DNA of 58,489 nucleotides from positions 1 through 58,489 of the forward strand of contig JAPLEZ010000073.1 of the NCBI GenBank assembly GCA_026390935.1, in the 5' to 3' direction. Under the pieces are notes generated by a model, which was given only the letters and a program-made list of their open reading frames with translations, made no database searches and was not told where the DNA came from. This DNA is from Bacteroidota bacterium. GTDB taxonomy: Bacteria > Bacteroidota > Bacteroidia > Flavobacteriales_C > GCA-002722245. The position numbers were made by a program, and so were the translations under genes. Positions 45,796 through 56,200 of this stretch are shown piece after piece. Numbering within the stretch: the first letter of the stretch is position 1; every line of letters begins with the position of its first letter.

Positions 45796-46668
45796 TTATT
45801 TAATCAAATTCATGATTGCACTTAAGTCAGGAACCAAAATAATTTCTGTTCTTCTGTTTTTAGATCGGCCTTCTGGCGTGTCGTTGCTAGCAATTGGGTG
45901 AAACTCGCCTTTTCCAGCAGCTGTTAATCGCTCCACTTGCACTTTATTTTGAATCATCAATCTCACCACACTTGCTGCGCGATAGGTACTTAAATCCCAG
46001 TTGTCGCGATACACAGCCGATTTAATAGGCACATTATCAGTATGACCTTCTACCAATATTTCAAAACTAGAGTGACCGTTCAACACAGCAGATAATTTCT
46101 CCAAAGCCTCAACACCACGCGCTTGCACATCTGCTTTTCCTGATTCAAACAAGAGTTTGTCTAAAAGAGAAACATACAATTTTCCGTTTTTCATTTCCAC
46201 CGTCAATTCCGATGGCGAGAAATCCACCAAAGCCCTTTTGATAGAGGAAAACAAATTATCCAACATCGCCTGATGCTCTTTCAACAAGCCTTCTAGTTGA
46301 TCCACCTTCTTTTGTTTTTCTTCCAGCTCAGTTTGCTTTTTAGTTAAATCGGCATTCAACTGAGTGAGCTGCGCACCCGAAGATTTTTCTAAATTTTCAT
46401 ACAACTTCTTCAACTCCGCATGCTCCTTCATTTCCTTGGCCAGTTTTTGCTTTTCATTGCGCAATACTTTTCCTAAACCGGCTGTATCCTGCATCAGTTG
46501 TTTGGATTGAGCGCACAAAGAATCTCGTTCGTGCAAAGCACCTTCATAACGAGAAGTATACAACATCTTAGCAAACTTTCCATCCTCCTTTGCTTTTGAA
46601 TCGCAAACTCTGTGAGGGGCGCAGGAAGCTGCTGCAATAATCAGAAATAAATAAATTAACTTTTTCAT
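45796..46668 (-). CDS. OmpA family lipoprotein with coiled coil
   Basis: 290 residues. Lipoprotein signal with lipobox AAASC, a long coiled coil (about 45-135; many Lys, Glu and Gln), and a C-terminal OmpA domain that binds peptidoglycan: FEILVEGHTDNVPIKS, WDLSTYRAASVVRLM and NRRTEIIL. The likely role is linking outer membrane and cell wall. Confidence 0.92.
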   Translation of the reverse strand: MKKLIYLFLIIAAASCAPHRVCDSKAKEDGKFAKMLYTSRYEGALHERDSLCAQSKQLMQDTAGLGKVLRNEKQKLAKEMKEHAELKKLYENLEKSSGAQLTQLNADLTKKQTELEEKQKKVDQLEGLLKEHQAMLDNLFSSIKRALVDFSPSELTVEMKNGKLYVSLLDKLLFESGKADVQARGVEALEKLSAVLNGHSSFEILVEGHTDNVPIKSAVYRDNWDLSTYRAASVVRLMIQNKVQVERLTAAGKGEFHPIASNDTPEGRSKNRRTEIILVPDLSAIMNLIK

Positions 46669-46684
46669 AGGTACAGATTTTCAT

Positions 46685-46692
46685 CAAAAATA
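46685..46692 (-). promoter_or_regulatory. Possible -7 box for the OmpA gene
   Basis: TATTTTTG on the minus strand fits TAnnTTTG and lies 16 bases before the ATG. The -33 half is imperfect. Confidence 0.45.
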
Positions 46693-46796
46693 TAACGCAA
46701 GGTGATGTAAAAACACTGCTTTAACATTTACTTATTCCCTGAAGCATTGTTGAAAAGTCGCCTACTTCAATTAGTTTTTCTCATTACCTTCGCCAC

Positions 46797-47468
46797 ATGG
46801 CTCAACTTAAATGTATCATCTTCGATTGCGACGGAGTTTTGGTAGACACTGAAACCACTTCATTTAGGGTATTTGGAGAAGTGCTGCGCGACCTGGGTTA
46901 CGAGGCGCCCATCGCGCAAATGCTCATCGATTTTTCTGGAACTTCTTTAGGCGCTTGTATCGCCTACGTTGAAAAATTATTCAACATGAAATTGCCCGAA
47001 AACTTTGTGGACACTTTTAGAGCCCGATCTTTTGAAGCTTTTAAAAAAGAGGTGACGCCAATTCCCGGGATTCACGATTTACTGAAAGATTTTCCACTTC
47101 CCTTTTGCGTTGCTTCCAGCTCTTTGAAAGAAAAAATAATTCTCAATTTAACCGTGACCAATTTGATTCAACACTTTGAAGGAAAGATATACAGCGCCTA
47201 CGATATTCAGGAATGGAAACCTGATCCTGGCGTGTTCTTGTATGCTGCCAAAGGAATGGGATTCACTCCCGATGAATGCTTGGTGATTGAAGACAGTGTT
47301 TCGGGCCTCACCGCAGCAAGCAGAGGAGGATTCAAAGCCATTGCCTACGCCGAAAAAGAGCATCATGTTAAGCTCGTTGAACGCATGAATGTGCCAATCA
47401 TTCGCGACATTAAAGAAGTGAAATCTTATATAAAATCTTTATCTTCTGTGCATGGAAACTCAATTTGA
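46797..47468 (+). CDS. HAD superfamily phosphatase (beta-phosphoglucomutase-like)
   Basis: 223 residues. Motif I IIFDCDGVLVDTE (Asp10, Asp12), motif II CVASSS, motif III Lys in QEWKPDPGVFLYAA and motif IV VIEDSVSGLTAA are all present, with a helical cap at about 15-90. The substrate cannot be told. Its end overlaps the next gene by 17 bases. TACCTTCG lies five bases before the ATG, so if it is a -7 box the mRNA is nearly leaderless. Confidence 0.9.
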   Translation: MAQLKCIIFDCDGVLVDTETTSFRVFGEVLRDLGYEAPIAQMLIDFSGTSLGACIAYVEKLFNMKLPENFVDTFRARSFEAFKKEVTPIPGIHDLLKDFPLPFCVASSSLKEKIILNLTVTNLIQHFEGKIYSAYDIQEWKPDPGVFLYAAKGMGFTPDECLVIEDSVSGLTAASRGGFKAIAYAEKEHHVKLVERMNVPIIRDIKEVKSYIKSLSSVHGNSI

Positions 47469-47946
47469 AAAAACACCAAGTAGCAAAAAGGTCATTCAAT
47501 TTCAGGATTGTGATCCTTATGGTCACCTGAACAACGGTCGCTATTTTGATTATTTTTTAAATGCCCGTGAAGATCATTTGGTGAATTTTTACGATTTGGA
47601 CATCTTCCACATAGCGCGCCAAAAAGGTGTTGCATGGTTTGTCGGAAAACATGAAATAGTATACCGTCGCCCAGCTGAACTGCGCGAAGAAATCATCATC
47701 AGTTCAGAAGTGATCAATGTTGCTGATAAATCTTTGATTGTAGAATTCATCATGTACGACAAAGACAAAAAACACATCAAAGCCGTATTGAGAAGTACTT
47801 TCGTGCATTTGGATTTAAAAACAATGAAAGCCAAACCGCACGATGAAGAACTATCCACTTTACTAAACAATGTATTGGTCGCTCGCGAACTCAACGACAT
47901 TTTTCAGCGCGCACTTGAATTGGAGTCGGCTTTAAAAAGCGTGTAA
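47452..47946 (+). CDS. Acyl-CoA thioesterase (hot-dog fold)
   Basis: 164 residues with the 4-hydroxybenzoyl-CoA thioesterase signature QFQDCDPYGHLNNGRYFDYF, in which the Asp is the catalytic type residue, and a Tyr/Arg-rich second half. It is translationally coupled to the HAD gene and six bases before the SGNH hydrolase. The acyl group is unknown. Confidence 0.88.
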   Translation: METQFEKTPSSKKVIQFQDCDPYGHLNNGRYFDYFLNAREDHLVNFYDLDIFHIARQKGVAWFVGKHEIVYRRPAELREEIIISSEVINVADKSLIVEFIMYDKDKKHIKAVLRSTFVHLDLKTMKAKPHDEELSTLLNNVLVARELNDIFQRALELESALKSV

Positions 47947-47952
47947 AGCAAG

Positions 47953-49041
47953 ATGGCTGCGAGTCAGAAAAAATTCAAAACGCTAACTGTTGCCCTCAGT
48001 ATTTTTCTGGCATTGATTCTTGGCGAAGTGGCGCTCCGAATTTTTCTTCCCCAAGAAAATGAATTCAGAATGTGGACACCCAACTTGGATTTCACTTTTG
48101 AACCCGATTCCACTGCAATAAATGGTGTGCATGGCAATTCACATTTTACCATTAACAACGAAGGATTGCGAGGAAGTGCATCGGCCAAAATTTTAGCGAT
48201 TGGAGGAAGCACTACCATTGAAATGCTTTTGGACAACGATGAAACCTGGACTCATTTTATTAACGCAGAAAACGCAGGAAAAAACGGACTCAATTCTTTT
48301 CACCACATTGATCAGATGAAGGTTTTGCTACAGCAATTTCCCAACACAAAAACCATTATAATTTTGATGGGCATTAACGATTTGCAATTGCAATTGGTGC
48401 GAGGAGAATACACAGCGGGCGACTCCACAGAAAGGTACAACAAAGCATTTCCAGTAATACCTCGAAAATATTTTCCGTGGTATCAAAGAACAGGATATTG
48501 GAGATTATGCGGAATAATTAAACGCAGCATTTTTCCCAATCCTCCTAAGGAAATGACGCTGGATAAATATGGAAGAGTTTTTATCAAGCACCGAAAATTC
48601 AGAAGCGCTTGTCAACAAAAAATTGATACTTTGCCTAACTGGAATAATGCTTTAAATGGCTACAAAAACAACATCAATGCTTTGATTGATTTAGCCAAAG
48701 AAAATCAAGTTGCATTGATTTTCGCCACCCAACCTGTACTATGGAGTAGCAATAACACCAAGCATCAGGAAGAAATGATGTGGTTGGGCGGCATCGGGAA
48801 TTTTCAGGAAAATGGCGGACAATATTATACTGCGAAAGTACTCGACGAAAGCATGAAACTATTCAATCAAACACTCATTAAAACCGCTAGTGAACGAGGA
48901 GTAAAAGTGATTGATCTCTACTCCTTTTTACCTAAAGACGAAAGTATTTTTTACGACGATTGTCATTTTACAGAGTTGGGAGCTAAAAGAGTTGCGGAGG
49001 TGATTCTTGTAGAGACGCAAAATTTTGCGTCTTCAAAATAA
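47953..49041 (+). CDS. SGNH/GDSL-family hydrolase, C-terminus encoded by a repeat
   Basis: 362 residues with an N-terminal signal or anchor (VALSIFLALILGEVALRIFL). Block I ILAIGGSTTIE (Ser), block III ILMGINDLQ (Asn) and block V DDCHFTELGAKRV (Asp, His) give the catalytic set; relatives remove acetyl or other acyl groups from cell-surface polymers. The last dozen residues (ILVETQNFASSK) and the stop come from the inverted repeat at 49002-49085, so the native C-terminus has been replaced or extended. Confidence 0.88.
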   Translation: MAASQKKFKTLTVALSIFLALILGEVALRIFLPQENEFRMWTPNLDFTFEPDSTAINGVHGNSHFTINNEGLRGSASAKILAIGGSTTIEMLLDNDETWTHFINAENAGKNGLNSFHHIDQMKVLLQQFPNTKTIIILMGINDLQLQLVRGEYTAGDSTERYNKAFPVIPRKYFPWYQRTGYWRLCGIIKRSIFPNPPKEMTLDKYGRVFIKHRKFRSACQQKIDTLPNWNNALNGYKNNINALIDLAKENQVALIFATQPVLWSSNNTKHQEEMMWLGGIGNFQENGGQYYTAKVLDESMKLFNQTLIKTASERGVKVIDLYSFLPKDESIFYDDCHFTELGAKRVAEVILVETQNFASSK

Positions 49042-49085
49042 TTTAATTTTCTGAGACGCAAAATTTTGCGTCTCTACAAGAATCA
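49002..49085 (+). repeat. REP-like element, GTAGAGACGC family (copy 2)
   Basis: GATTCTTGTAGAGACGCAAA starts the left arm; CGTCTCTACAAGAATC ends the right arm. Two copies of GACGCAAAATTTTGCGTC are inside. The left half codes the end of the SGNH hydrolase and the right end touches the stop codon of the convergent dehydrogenase gene. Confidence 0.9.
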
Positions 49086-51056
49086 ATAACCCGCCAACTC
49101 CTTCAATTTATTCACCAACCTTGATTCCGCCAAAAACTGTTTTTCCAGCAAAGCATTAAATGGTACCGGTGTATCCAAACTCGCCACGCGAACCACTGGC
49201 GCATCCAAATATTCAAAACAGTTTTCAGTGATGAGCGCGCTGATTTCGGCGCCAATACCACCCAACAGCGTGTCTTCATGCAACACCAAAACCTTTCCTG
49301 TTTTTTTAGCGCTTTGGTAAATCGCTTCTGTATCTAAAGGAAGTAAAGTTCTTAAATCTAAAATATCGGCAGAAATGCCAGTTGACTCAACTGCCTTTAG
49401 CGCCCAATGCACGCCCATTCCGTAGGTAATGATGGAAATTTTTTCTCCTTCATTGACCAAGGCTGCTTTGCCTATAGGCAGCGTGAAATAACCGTCGGGT
49501 ACTTGTTGCGACACACTTCTATACATCGCCTTGTGCTCAAAATACAACACAGGATTAGGATCGTCAATGGCAGCCAACAACAAGCCTTTAGCATCATATG
49601 GAAAAGCAGGATATACTATTTTCAAACCAGGAACATGGAAGAACCATGCTTCGTTGCTCTGACTGTGAAATGGTCCGGCAGCAACGCCTCCACCTGTAGG
49701 CATGCGTATTACCACGTCGGCATTTTGTCCCCAGCGGTAATTGCTCTTGGCTAAATTATTTACAATTTGATTGAAACCACAAGTGACAAAATCGGCGAAT
49801 TGCATTTCCACTACCGACTTCCACCCTTTGATGCTCATGCCCATGGCAGCGCCAACAATGGCTGATTCGCACAAAGGCGTATTACGTATTTTATCTTTGC
49901 CGAATTCCTCGAGCATTCCTTCTGTTACTTTGAATGCTCCACCGTACTCAGCAATATCCTGTCCCATTAAAACAAGATTATCGTGTTTGCGGAGTGCTAG
50001 TCGGAGTGCATCACTCACTGCATCAATGTATCGGATTTCCTTGCTTTGTCCGGAAGGTTGAATTTCTTCATTTTGAGTTGATGCATAAATATCAGCAAAC
50101 TCAGCAATCTTATCAGGAATGATTTCCTCTTCCTCCATCACCTCCTCAATTGCCGAAGCAATCTGCTCTTTTATTTCTTTATGTATCGCTTCTTTTTGAG
50201 CTTCAGTGATCACATTTTCTTTCAGTAAAAAAGCTTCATAATTGGCGATAGGATCTTTTTTTGCCCATTCCTCAAATAAGTGTTGCGGAATGTATTTGGT
50301 GCCCGAAGCTTCTTCATGTCCGCGCATCCTAAAAGTGCGACAATCCACTAAAAAAGGCTGAGGATTTTTGCGCACTTTTTCGGCCACTTGCATAAAAGTA
50401 TTGTAAACTTCCAATATGTTATTTCCTTCAATACTTATTGCTTCAATGCCGTATCCGTGAGCTTTATCTACAAAACTTGAATTTAAAAACTGCTCTTTTG
50501 AAGGCGTAGACAAAGCGTAACCATTGTTTTCTACTACGAAGATCACAGGCAATTGCCACACCGCTGCAACATTTAATGCTTCATGAAATTCGCCCTGACT
50601 AGCACCGCCATCACCTGTAAAAACCAGTGTAGCTTTTTTTTCTTTGTTGAGTTTGCAAGCCAATGCTACACCGTCGGCCAGCGACAATTGTGGTCCCAAA
50701 TGCGATATCATTCCAACGATATGGTATTCGTTGGTTCCAAAGTGAAATGAACGCTCGCGCCCTTTGCTAAAGCCAGTAGCCTTGCCTTGAAACTGAGCAA
50801 ACAATCTATTGAAAGGAATATTGCGACCGGTAAACACACCCAAATTTCGGTGCATTGGAAAAATGTATTCATCCTCGTTTAATGCTTTGGTAGAACCCAC
50901 TGAAATGGCTTCCTGACCGATACCGGAAAACCATTTGGAAATTCTTCCCTGACGCAGAAGAACCAACATCTTTTCCTCAAACAAACGAGGAGTTAGCAAA
51001 CGACGGTATAGGTCTAATAACAGCTCATCAGACAAACCTTGCTTTTTAAATTCCAT
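49083..51056 (-). CDS. Fused E1 alpha/beta 2-oxoacid dehydrogenase (branched-chain type)
   Basis: 657 residues. The first half (about 1-310) is the E1 alpha chain with the thiamine diphosphate motif GDGGASQGEFHEALNVAA...NNGYA. The second half (about 340-657) is E1 beta (LMGQDIAEYGGAFKVTEGML, TPLCESAIVGAAMGM, VLHEDTLLGGIGAEI). Branched-chain keto acids are the likely substrates, with E2 and E3 elsewhere. Joining of the two chains is known in this phylum. The stop overlaps the repeat at 49002-49085. Confidence 0.92.
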   Translation of the reverse strand: MEFKKQGLSDELLLDLYRRLLTPRLFEEKMLVLLRQGRISKWFSGIGQEAISVGSTKALNEDEYIFPMHRNLGVFTGRNIPFNRLFAQFQGKATGFSKGRERSFHFGTNEYHIVGMISHLGPQLSLADGVALACKLNKEKKATLVFTGDGGASQGEFHEALNVAAVWQLPVIFVVENNGYALSTPSKEQFLNSSFVDKAHGYGIEAISIEGNNILEVYNTFMQVAEKVRKNPQPFLVDCRTFRMRGHEEASGTKYIPQHLFEEWAKKDPIANYEAFLLKENVITEAQKEAIHKEIKEQIASAIEEVMEEEEIIPDKIAEFADIYASTQNEEIQPSGQSKEIRYIDAVSDALRLALRKHDNLVLMGQDIAEYGGAFKVTEGMLEEFGKDKIRNTPLCESAIVGAAMGMSIKGWKSVVEMQFADFVTCGFNQIVNNLAKSNYRWGQNADVVIRMPTGGGVAAGPFHSQSNEAWFFHVPGLKIVYPAFPYDAKGLLLAAIDDPNPVLYFEHKAMYRSVSQQVPDGYFTLPIGKAALVNEGEKISIITYGMGVHWALKAVESTGISADILDLRTLLPLDTEAIYQSAKKTGKVLVLHEDTLLGGIGAEISALITENCFEYLDAPVVRVASLDTPVPFNALLEKQFLAESRLVNKLKELAGY

Positions 51057-51256
51057 TAGTGCTGAGTTGAATCGACTACTGCTGATACTGCTGAGTCAGC
51101 AGCCATGCCCATGCTTTCCAATTCTTTTTCAAACTGATCATCAATCTTCAACACTTCACTATCCACTTTTTTAGCGTGCTCGTCCATTTCTTCAGCTGAA
51201 GGACCACAAGCAAAAAATGATGTTGTTAATAGGGCTGTAAATAATATAGTTCTCAT
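51056..51256 (-). CDS. Small putative lipoprotein
   Basis: 66 residues from the ATG giving MRTILFTALLTTSFFACGPS; an earlier start would overlap the upstream gene. The Cys17 after SFFA fits a lipobox. The rest is acidic and helical (EEMDEHAKKVDSEVLKIDD). No family recognised. Its stop overlaps the start of the dehydrogenase gene. Confidence 0.65.
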   Translation of the reverse strand: MRTILFTALLTTSFFACGPSAEEMDEHAKKVDSEVLKIDDQFEKELESMGMAADSAVSAVVDSTQH

Positions 51257-51263
51257 AGGATTA

Positions 51264-52193
51264 TTAATTTTTTTGCGCGATGGCCTGACCAATTACTTTA
51301 AATTCACCTTCGAGTGAACGGGCCCAAATACGACCAGCTTTATCCACTCCATAGCGGTTGTGATTTTGTTCAAAGAACCAATCAAAGCCCAATTTGTTGG
51401 AAGGTAATTTTTTTCCAACCACACTTACTTTGTTATTAATAGTGACAAAAATTTCGTTGTTTGCATCCACTTTGTAAATCAAACTATCCGAAGCAATAAA
51501 TACATTAAACATCACTTTTCGTCCGCCATTCACATCGGCAACTGCCTTCTTCTGTTTACTTTCTGCCTTTGAAATTTCCTTTGTCACAGCTAGCTGATCA
51601 GCCTTTTTCGGAGGAGCATGTAAAGTTTTTGCTTCTTCCCAACCCTCAGTAAGTGCTTTTTTTCGTTTGCTGAAAATCAAAGCCTGCGCAGGACTTTGCT
51701 CATTCGAGCTTTCTTCCAAAGCAGTAATGGACTCTTCTAATGATGCCCCCATTTTATACAATACAAATCCGGCATTTTTATCAGCTTCCAAATTTTCATT
51801 GGCACTGGGAGATCCTCCCGACAATTTATGTTTTGCCAAATGATGACTAATCTCTCTCGCCAAAATACTGATGCCCGTCCAATTGGTATCATTTAGTGAT
51901 TGCTCTTGTAGTTTCTCAATAAAATCGGGATTGTATTCCAGCAATCTTTCGTTATTAGCGATATATGCTTTTGCTTTTTCAACGTCTCCAGGCACAAAGG
52001 TAAAATCAGGCATTAATTCCGATTCTCTTACTACGTTCAATACGGTTTTATAGGCCACTATATCTAAAGAAAGACTGGAGTCACCAACAATTGTTGGTTC
52101 AACCACCACATTTTGAACAACTTCTTTTGGTTCCTCGGTGCAAGAAAAAAGCACCACAGAAGACAGAAGTGCGAAGAAAGTTAATTTTACCAT
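51264..52193 (-). CDS. Lipoprotein with a degenerate M48-like metallopeptidase motif
   Basis: 309 residues, lipobox LLSSVVLFSC with Cys18. Around residue 112 the sequence ISILAREISHHLAKHKL follows the pattern of AHEIGHHL in M48-type peptidases, but the first zinc His of HExxH is Arg113. The third ligand region NLEADKNAGFVLYKMGAS (Glu136, Asp138) is kept. The protein may therefore be a non-catalytic relative. The C-terminal part has a beta-rich repeat (VDANNEIFVTINNKVSVVGK). Confidence 0.65.
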   Translation of the reverse strand: MVKLTFFALLSSVVLFSCTEEPKEVVQNVVVEPTIVGDSSLSLDIVAYKTVLNVVRESELMPDFTFVPGDVEKAKAYIANNERLLEYNPDFIEKLQEQSLNDTNWTGISILAREISHHLAKHKLSGGSPSANENLEADKNAGFVLYKMGASLEESITALEESSNEQSPAQALIFSKRKKALTEGWEEAKTLHAPPKKADQLAVTKEISKAESKQKKAVADVNGGRKVMFNVFIASDSLIYKVDANNEIFVTINNKVSVVGKKLPSNKLGFDWFFEQNHNRYGVDKAGRIWARSLEGEFKVIGQAIAQKN

Positions 52194-52270
52194 AGATGTG
52201 ATAAAAATATGTATTTCATCTTAAAAAGAAAAACATTGTAAAAACTGTAGTATATTCATTGTTTGATTTT

Positions 52271-52828
52271 ATGAAAACGCCAAGAATAGAACAAGGAAAA
52301 GTTATTGTTGCCGAACCTTTTTTACATGATCCCTACTTCAAGAGATCGGTAGTGCTTTTCGTTGAACATTCTAAGCAAGGCACCATGGGCTTTGTGATCA
52401 ATTCCCCTTCAAACATTAGAGTTAGCGATGCCATTAAAGATTTTCCAAAAGTAGATTTACCCGTGTTTTTAGGCGGTCCCGTGGATACCGATATTATATT
52501 TTATGTCCACACCTTGGAGAAGGAAATTCCAAATAGCACTAAAATCAGAAGTGGGATTTATTGGGGAGGTGATTTTGCGAAAGTTCAGGCTTTAGCGAAG
52601 GAAAACAAACTCAACAACAGCAACATTCGGTTTTTTATGGGCTATGCTGGTTGGGGACCATCGCAGATTCGCGATGAAATGAAAAAAAACTCGTGGTTTT
52701 GCTTCCCCGGAAAAAAAGAATACGTGTTCTATAAGTCGCCTAAGAAACTTTGGGGGAAAATTTTGGCCGACAATAAATCGCCCTTTTCTGTTTTGAGCAA
52801 TTTCGCTGACACACCATCTTTGAATTAG
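52271..52828 (+). CDS. YqgE/AlgH family protein
   Basis: 185 residues from ATG 52271; a TTG 12 bases upstream is less likely. The family signature is clear: KVIVAEPFLHDPYFKRSVVL, GTMGFVINSPS, FLGGPVDTDIIFYVHT and FFMGYAGWGPSQIRDEMKKN. Function in the family is not settled. Its stop overlaps the convergent NrtS-like gene by four bases. Confidence 0.92.
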   Translation: MKTPRIEQGKVIVAEPFLHDPYFKRSVVLFVEHSKQGTMGFVINSPSNIRVSDAIKDFPKVDLPVFLGGPVDTDIIFYVHTLEKEIPNSTKIRSGIYWGGDFAKVQALAKENKLNNSNIRFFMGYAGWGPSQIRDEMKKNSWFCFPGKKEYVFYKSPKKLWGKILADNKSPFSVLSNFADTPSLN

Positions 52829-53031
52829 CTCAAAACACCACTGTCGATTAAGGCCTTTCGTGAAGAATAAAACGATACCGAAAAAGGAATAAGATAAGTG
52901 ATGAACACTTTCACCCCCACCGACATTGAAAAATCCCCAAAGAAAATCTCATCGTAATTGTTGATTAAATTCAACAAAGTCCCAATTATAGCGCTGACTT
53001 TAAGCGCATTAAAAATAATTTTCTTCTTCAT
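52825..53031 (-). CDS. NrtS-like small membrane protein
   Basis: 68 residues, two membrane segments. The pattern ALKVSAIIGTLLNLINNYD followed by KVFITYLIPFSVSFYSS resembles NrtS, a small nitrate/nitrite transporter described in cyanobacteria. There are no nitrate-assimilation genes beside it. The identity rests on this short pattern; a transport role here is inferred. Confidence 0.6.
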   Translation of the reverse strand: MKKKIIFNALKVSAIIGTLLNLINNYDEIFFGDFSMSVGVKVFITYLIPFSVSFYSSRKALIDSGVLS

Positions 53032-53154
53032 CAGGTATAGATAAAATTAATATTCAAAGGCTTAGTCATTCATTTTTACAAATACTTACACTTTTCAAAA
53101 AATAAAAGAACGAATACTTTATCTTATAAAAAATGCCTTTTCGCAAACTCAAAG

Positions 53155-53185
53155 TTGACCCCCACTTTTAAAATACTTATTTTCG
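53155..53185 (+). promoter_or_regulatory. Possible promoter of the PKD adhesin-PorP operon
   Basis: TTG (53155-53157), 20 bases, TATTTTCG (53178-53185), 24 bases before the ATG at 53210. Confidence 0.45.
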
Positions 53186-53209
53186 TGAGGCACTAAGTAT
53201 AAAGCATTA

Positions 53210-56200
53210 ATGACCTATTTTAAACGCAAGAACTTCCTTTTTTTAATTGTGCTTTGTCAGCTCTTTGCGATTACCTTATGCGCTCAGCCCATTGCCGATT
53301 TTACTGCCGACAAGTCCAAAGGCTGCGCTCCCGTTTTGATTAAATTCACCAACACTTCTACACAGGGTCCCATCAGTTATAGCTGGGATTTTGGCAATGG
53401 AAGCACTTCTACTGAGCAAGATCCATCAATTCTATTTTCCTTGCCGGGCTTATACACCGTAAAACTCACTTCCACCAACGTGCTAGGCAGCACTTCAAAA
53501 ACAATTACAATTCCGGTGTACGCATCGCCCAGCGCCGACTTTCAGGCCAACAAAACAGATTTATGTGGCTACTCCCCTATTCATTTCACTGACCTTTCGG
53601 TGCCGCAATCTACAGGCATTATCAAATGGTTTTGGAGTTTTGGAGATGGTTTGTTTTCTACACAGCAAAATCCTGTGCACAACTACAGCAAAGAAGGGAA
53701 ATTCAACGTTTATCTTCAAATTGAAGATGCCAATGAATGCACCAATACTTACGTACTCAACAACTACATTAACATCAATCAGCCAAAGGCAGATTTCGCT
53801 GCCGACACCTTTGTTTGCGAACTTCCGGCGGCAGTTCAATTCACCAACAAATCAACAGGAAGCAATTTAAATTACAGTTGGAATTTTGGCGATGGATCCA
53901 ACTCCACGTTGAAATCGCCAAAGCACACGTACGCAAAATTTGATACCGTGCAGGTGAGCATGATAGTGAACAGCACGGGCTCCACTTGCTCTGATACTTT
54001 AAAAAAAACAATACGCATCACCGATTATAAAACCAATTTCAATTATACTGTAAGTTGCAACGGGCAGAAGGATTTCACCATCAACTTTAACAATACAGGC
54101 AATCCGGTGGGCACCATCAACACTTGGGATTTTGGAGATGGCGATACCGCAATGCGTGTAAATCCTACTCACAAATTTGCTACGAAGGGCACCTACAATC
54201 TCCGTCTCATCAGCAGATTCAACAACACCTGCATTGATACGGTGACTCAGGTTTATACCAGTCCGACAGCGAAATTCACTTTTTCACCGCTCAGCTGCAA
54301 GGCCCCATTCTCCGTTAATTTCGTGAATCAATCCACGGGATCGAATGCCACTTCACTATGGAATTTTTCCAACGGACAGAGTTCAGCTCAGCTCAATCCC
54401 ACTCAAACGTACATTGTTCCTCCTGCAGTTGCAACAGCTATTTTAACGCAAAGCAACGTTTGGGGCTGCGCACACAGCGATACAGTAAAACTAAATTTCC
54501 CCATTCCGATAGCAGGATTTAAAGTAGACACCCCGTTTAGCGGTTGCGCACCATTGACAGTCACGTTGAAAGACAACAGCACTACATATGGATCGCCCAT
54601 CATAAAATGGAATTGGAATTTTGGTGATTCAACATCGGGCGTGGCCAACACCTCTACTTTAAAAAGTCCGACTCACACTTATAACAATACCGGTTTTTAC
54701 ACAGTGACTTTAACCGTTGAAAATGCCAACGGCTGCACATCCAGTGTTACGGTGAACAAAGCAGTGAAAACAGGAGAAAAACCGAGCCTCGTCGACTTTG
54801 TCACTGACGCCGATACTTTTTGTTTTCATACCACACATCAATACACCGACAAAACCAAATACAGCAATCCTTCTACAAAGCCCAATTACTGGTGCTGGAG
54901 CATGTATCAAAACGGCAGTGACTTATTGGGAGTAAATGGAAAACTTCCTGCAACTTGTCCGGATTCAGGCTACTATTATGCTATTGAAGATTATGTTGCC
55001 ATTCAAAATCCGCAACACAAATATGAAAAATACGACAAACATCAAATCACCAATGTTAATGATACTTTGTGGGCCGATAACGCTCAAGCAAAAACTGGCA
55101 CCTACTACGTAAATATGATAGTTGGTAACAACGGTTGCTATGCCGAAGTGAAAAAGAAAGTCTTTATTAAATCCAACATGTCCATGCCCAACTACATTTT
55201 CCCTAACGGCGAAGTAAGTTTAGGAGCATGCAAACCACCATTTTCATTGGGTTTATTCAACGGCTCAACGAACTGGGATAAATTCAACTATTTCAATGTG
55301 GTGAAACGTGGCACTAGTGACACCATAATTAAATTAAAGGCCAACGATACTTCCTTTATCAATATTACACACTCAGGAATTTACGACATCAACATCAGCA
55401 CCACCAATACCGCTCAAAATTGCACCGATGTATTATCAAGAGTAATTACAGTAGATTCAATGATCCCCAAAAAAATCGTTCAGTCAACGGCCTGTATGAA
55501 CGAACCAATTACATTAATCAATTTAACAAAAAGCACCTTAGGCAACATTTACGATTACGACTGGGATTTTGGAGACAACAGCAGTTTAGGTGGGCCTTAT
55601 GCCGACACCACCAGCAAAGCATATGCTGACACAGGTTCTTTTATCATTCATGCCTACGCTTCAGCACGTGTTCCATACAACTACTTAAGCGCCAACATCA
55701 CTAGCTATCAGGAATGTCAGAACGATCAAAAAGACACCATTCGCATTGAAGGGATAAAATTGAATTTCGGAAGTGCAAAAAACAACTATTGCAAAGGTGA
55801 TGTGATTCAGTTTACAGATTCTTCGGCTTCTACAAAAGCAATTACTTCTCGCTGGTGGAAATTTGGCGATGGTAATACGTCTACAGCAGTTAATCCTACT
55901 CATTCCTACTACACCAGCGGATCATATCCTGTACAACTAATTATGCAAAACAGCTATGGCTGCAAAGATTCCATCAGCAAACAAAACTACATTACCATCA
56001 CCAAACCAAGCGCGGCATTTACCACCAACAAAACCATTGGATGCATTGGTGACACCATCAAATTCATCAACCAATCATCGCCATCGGGCAGCCTCACTTA
56101 CAAATGGAATTTTGGTGGAACTGATACTTCCTCCGCAACGCATCCTTCTTTCATCTTTAACAAAACAGGAGTGTTCGATATTAATTTATTTGTTTCAAAT

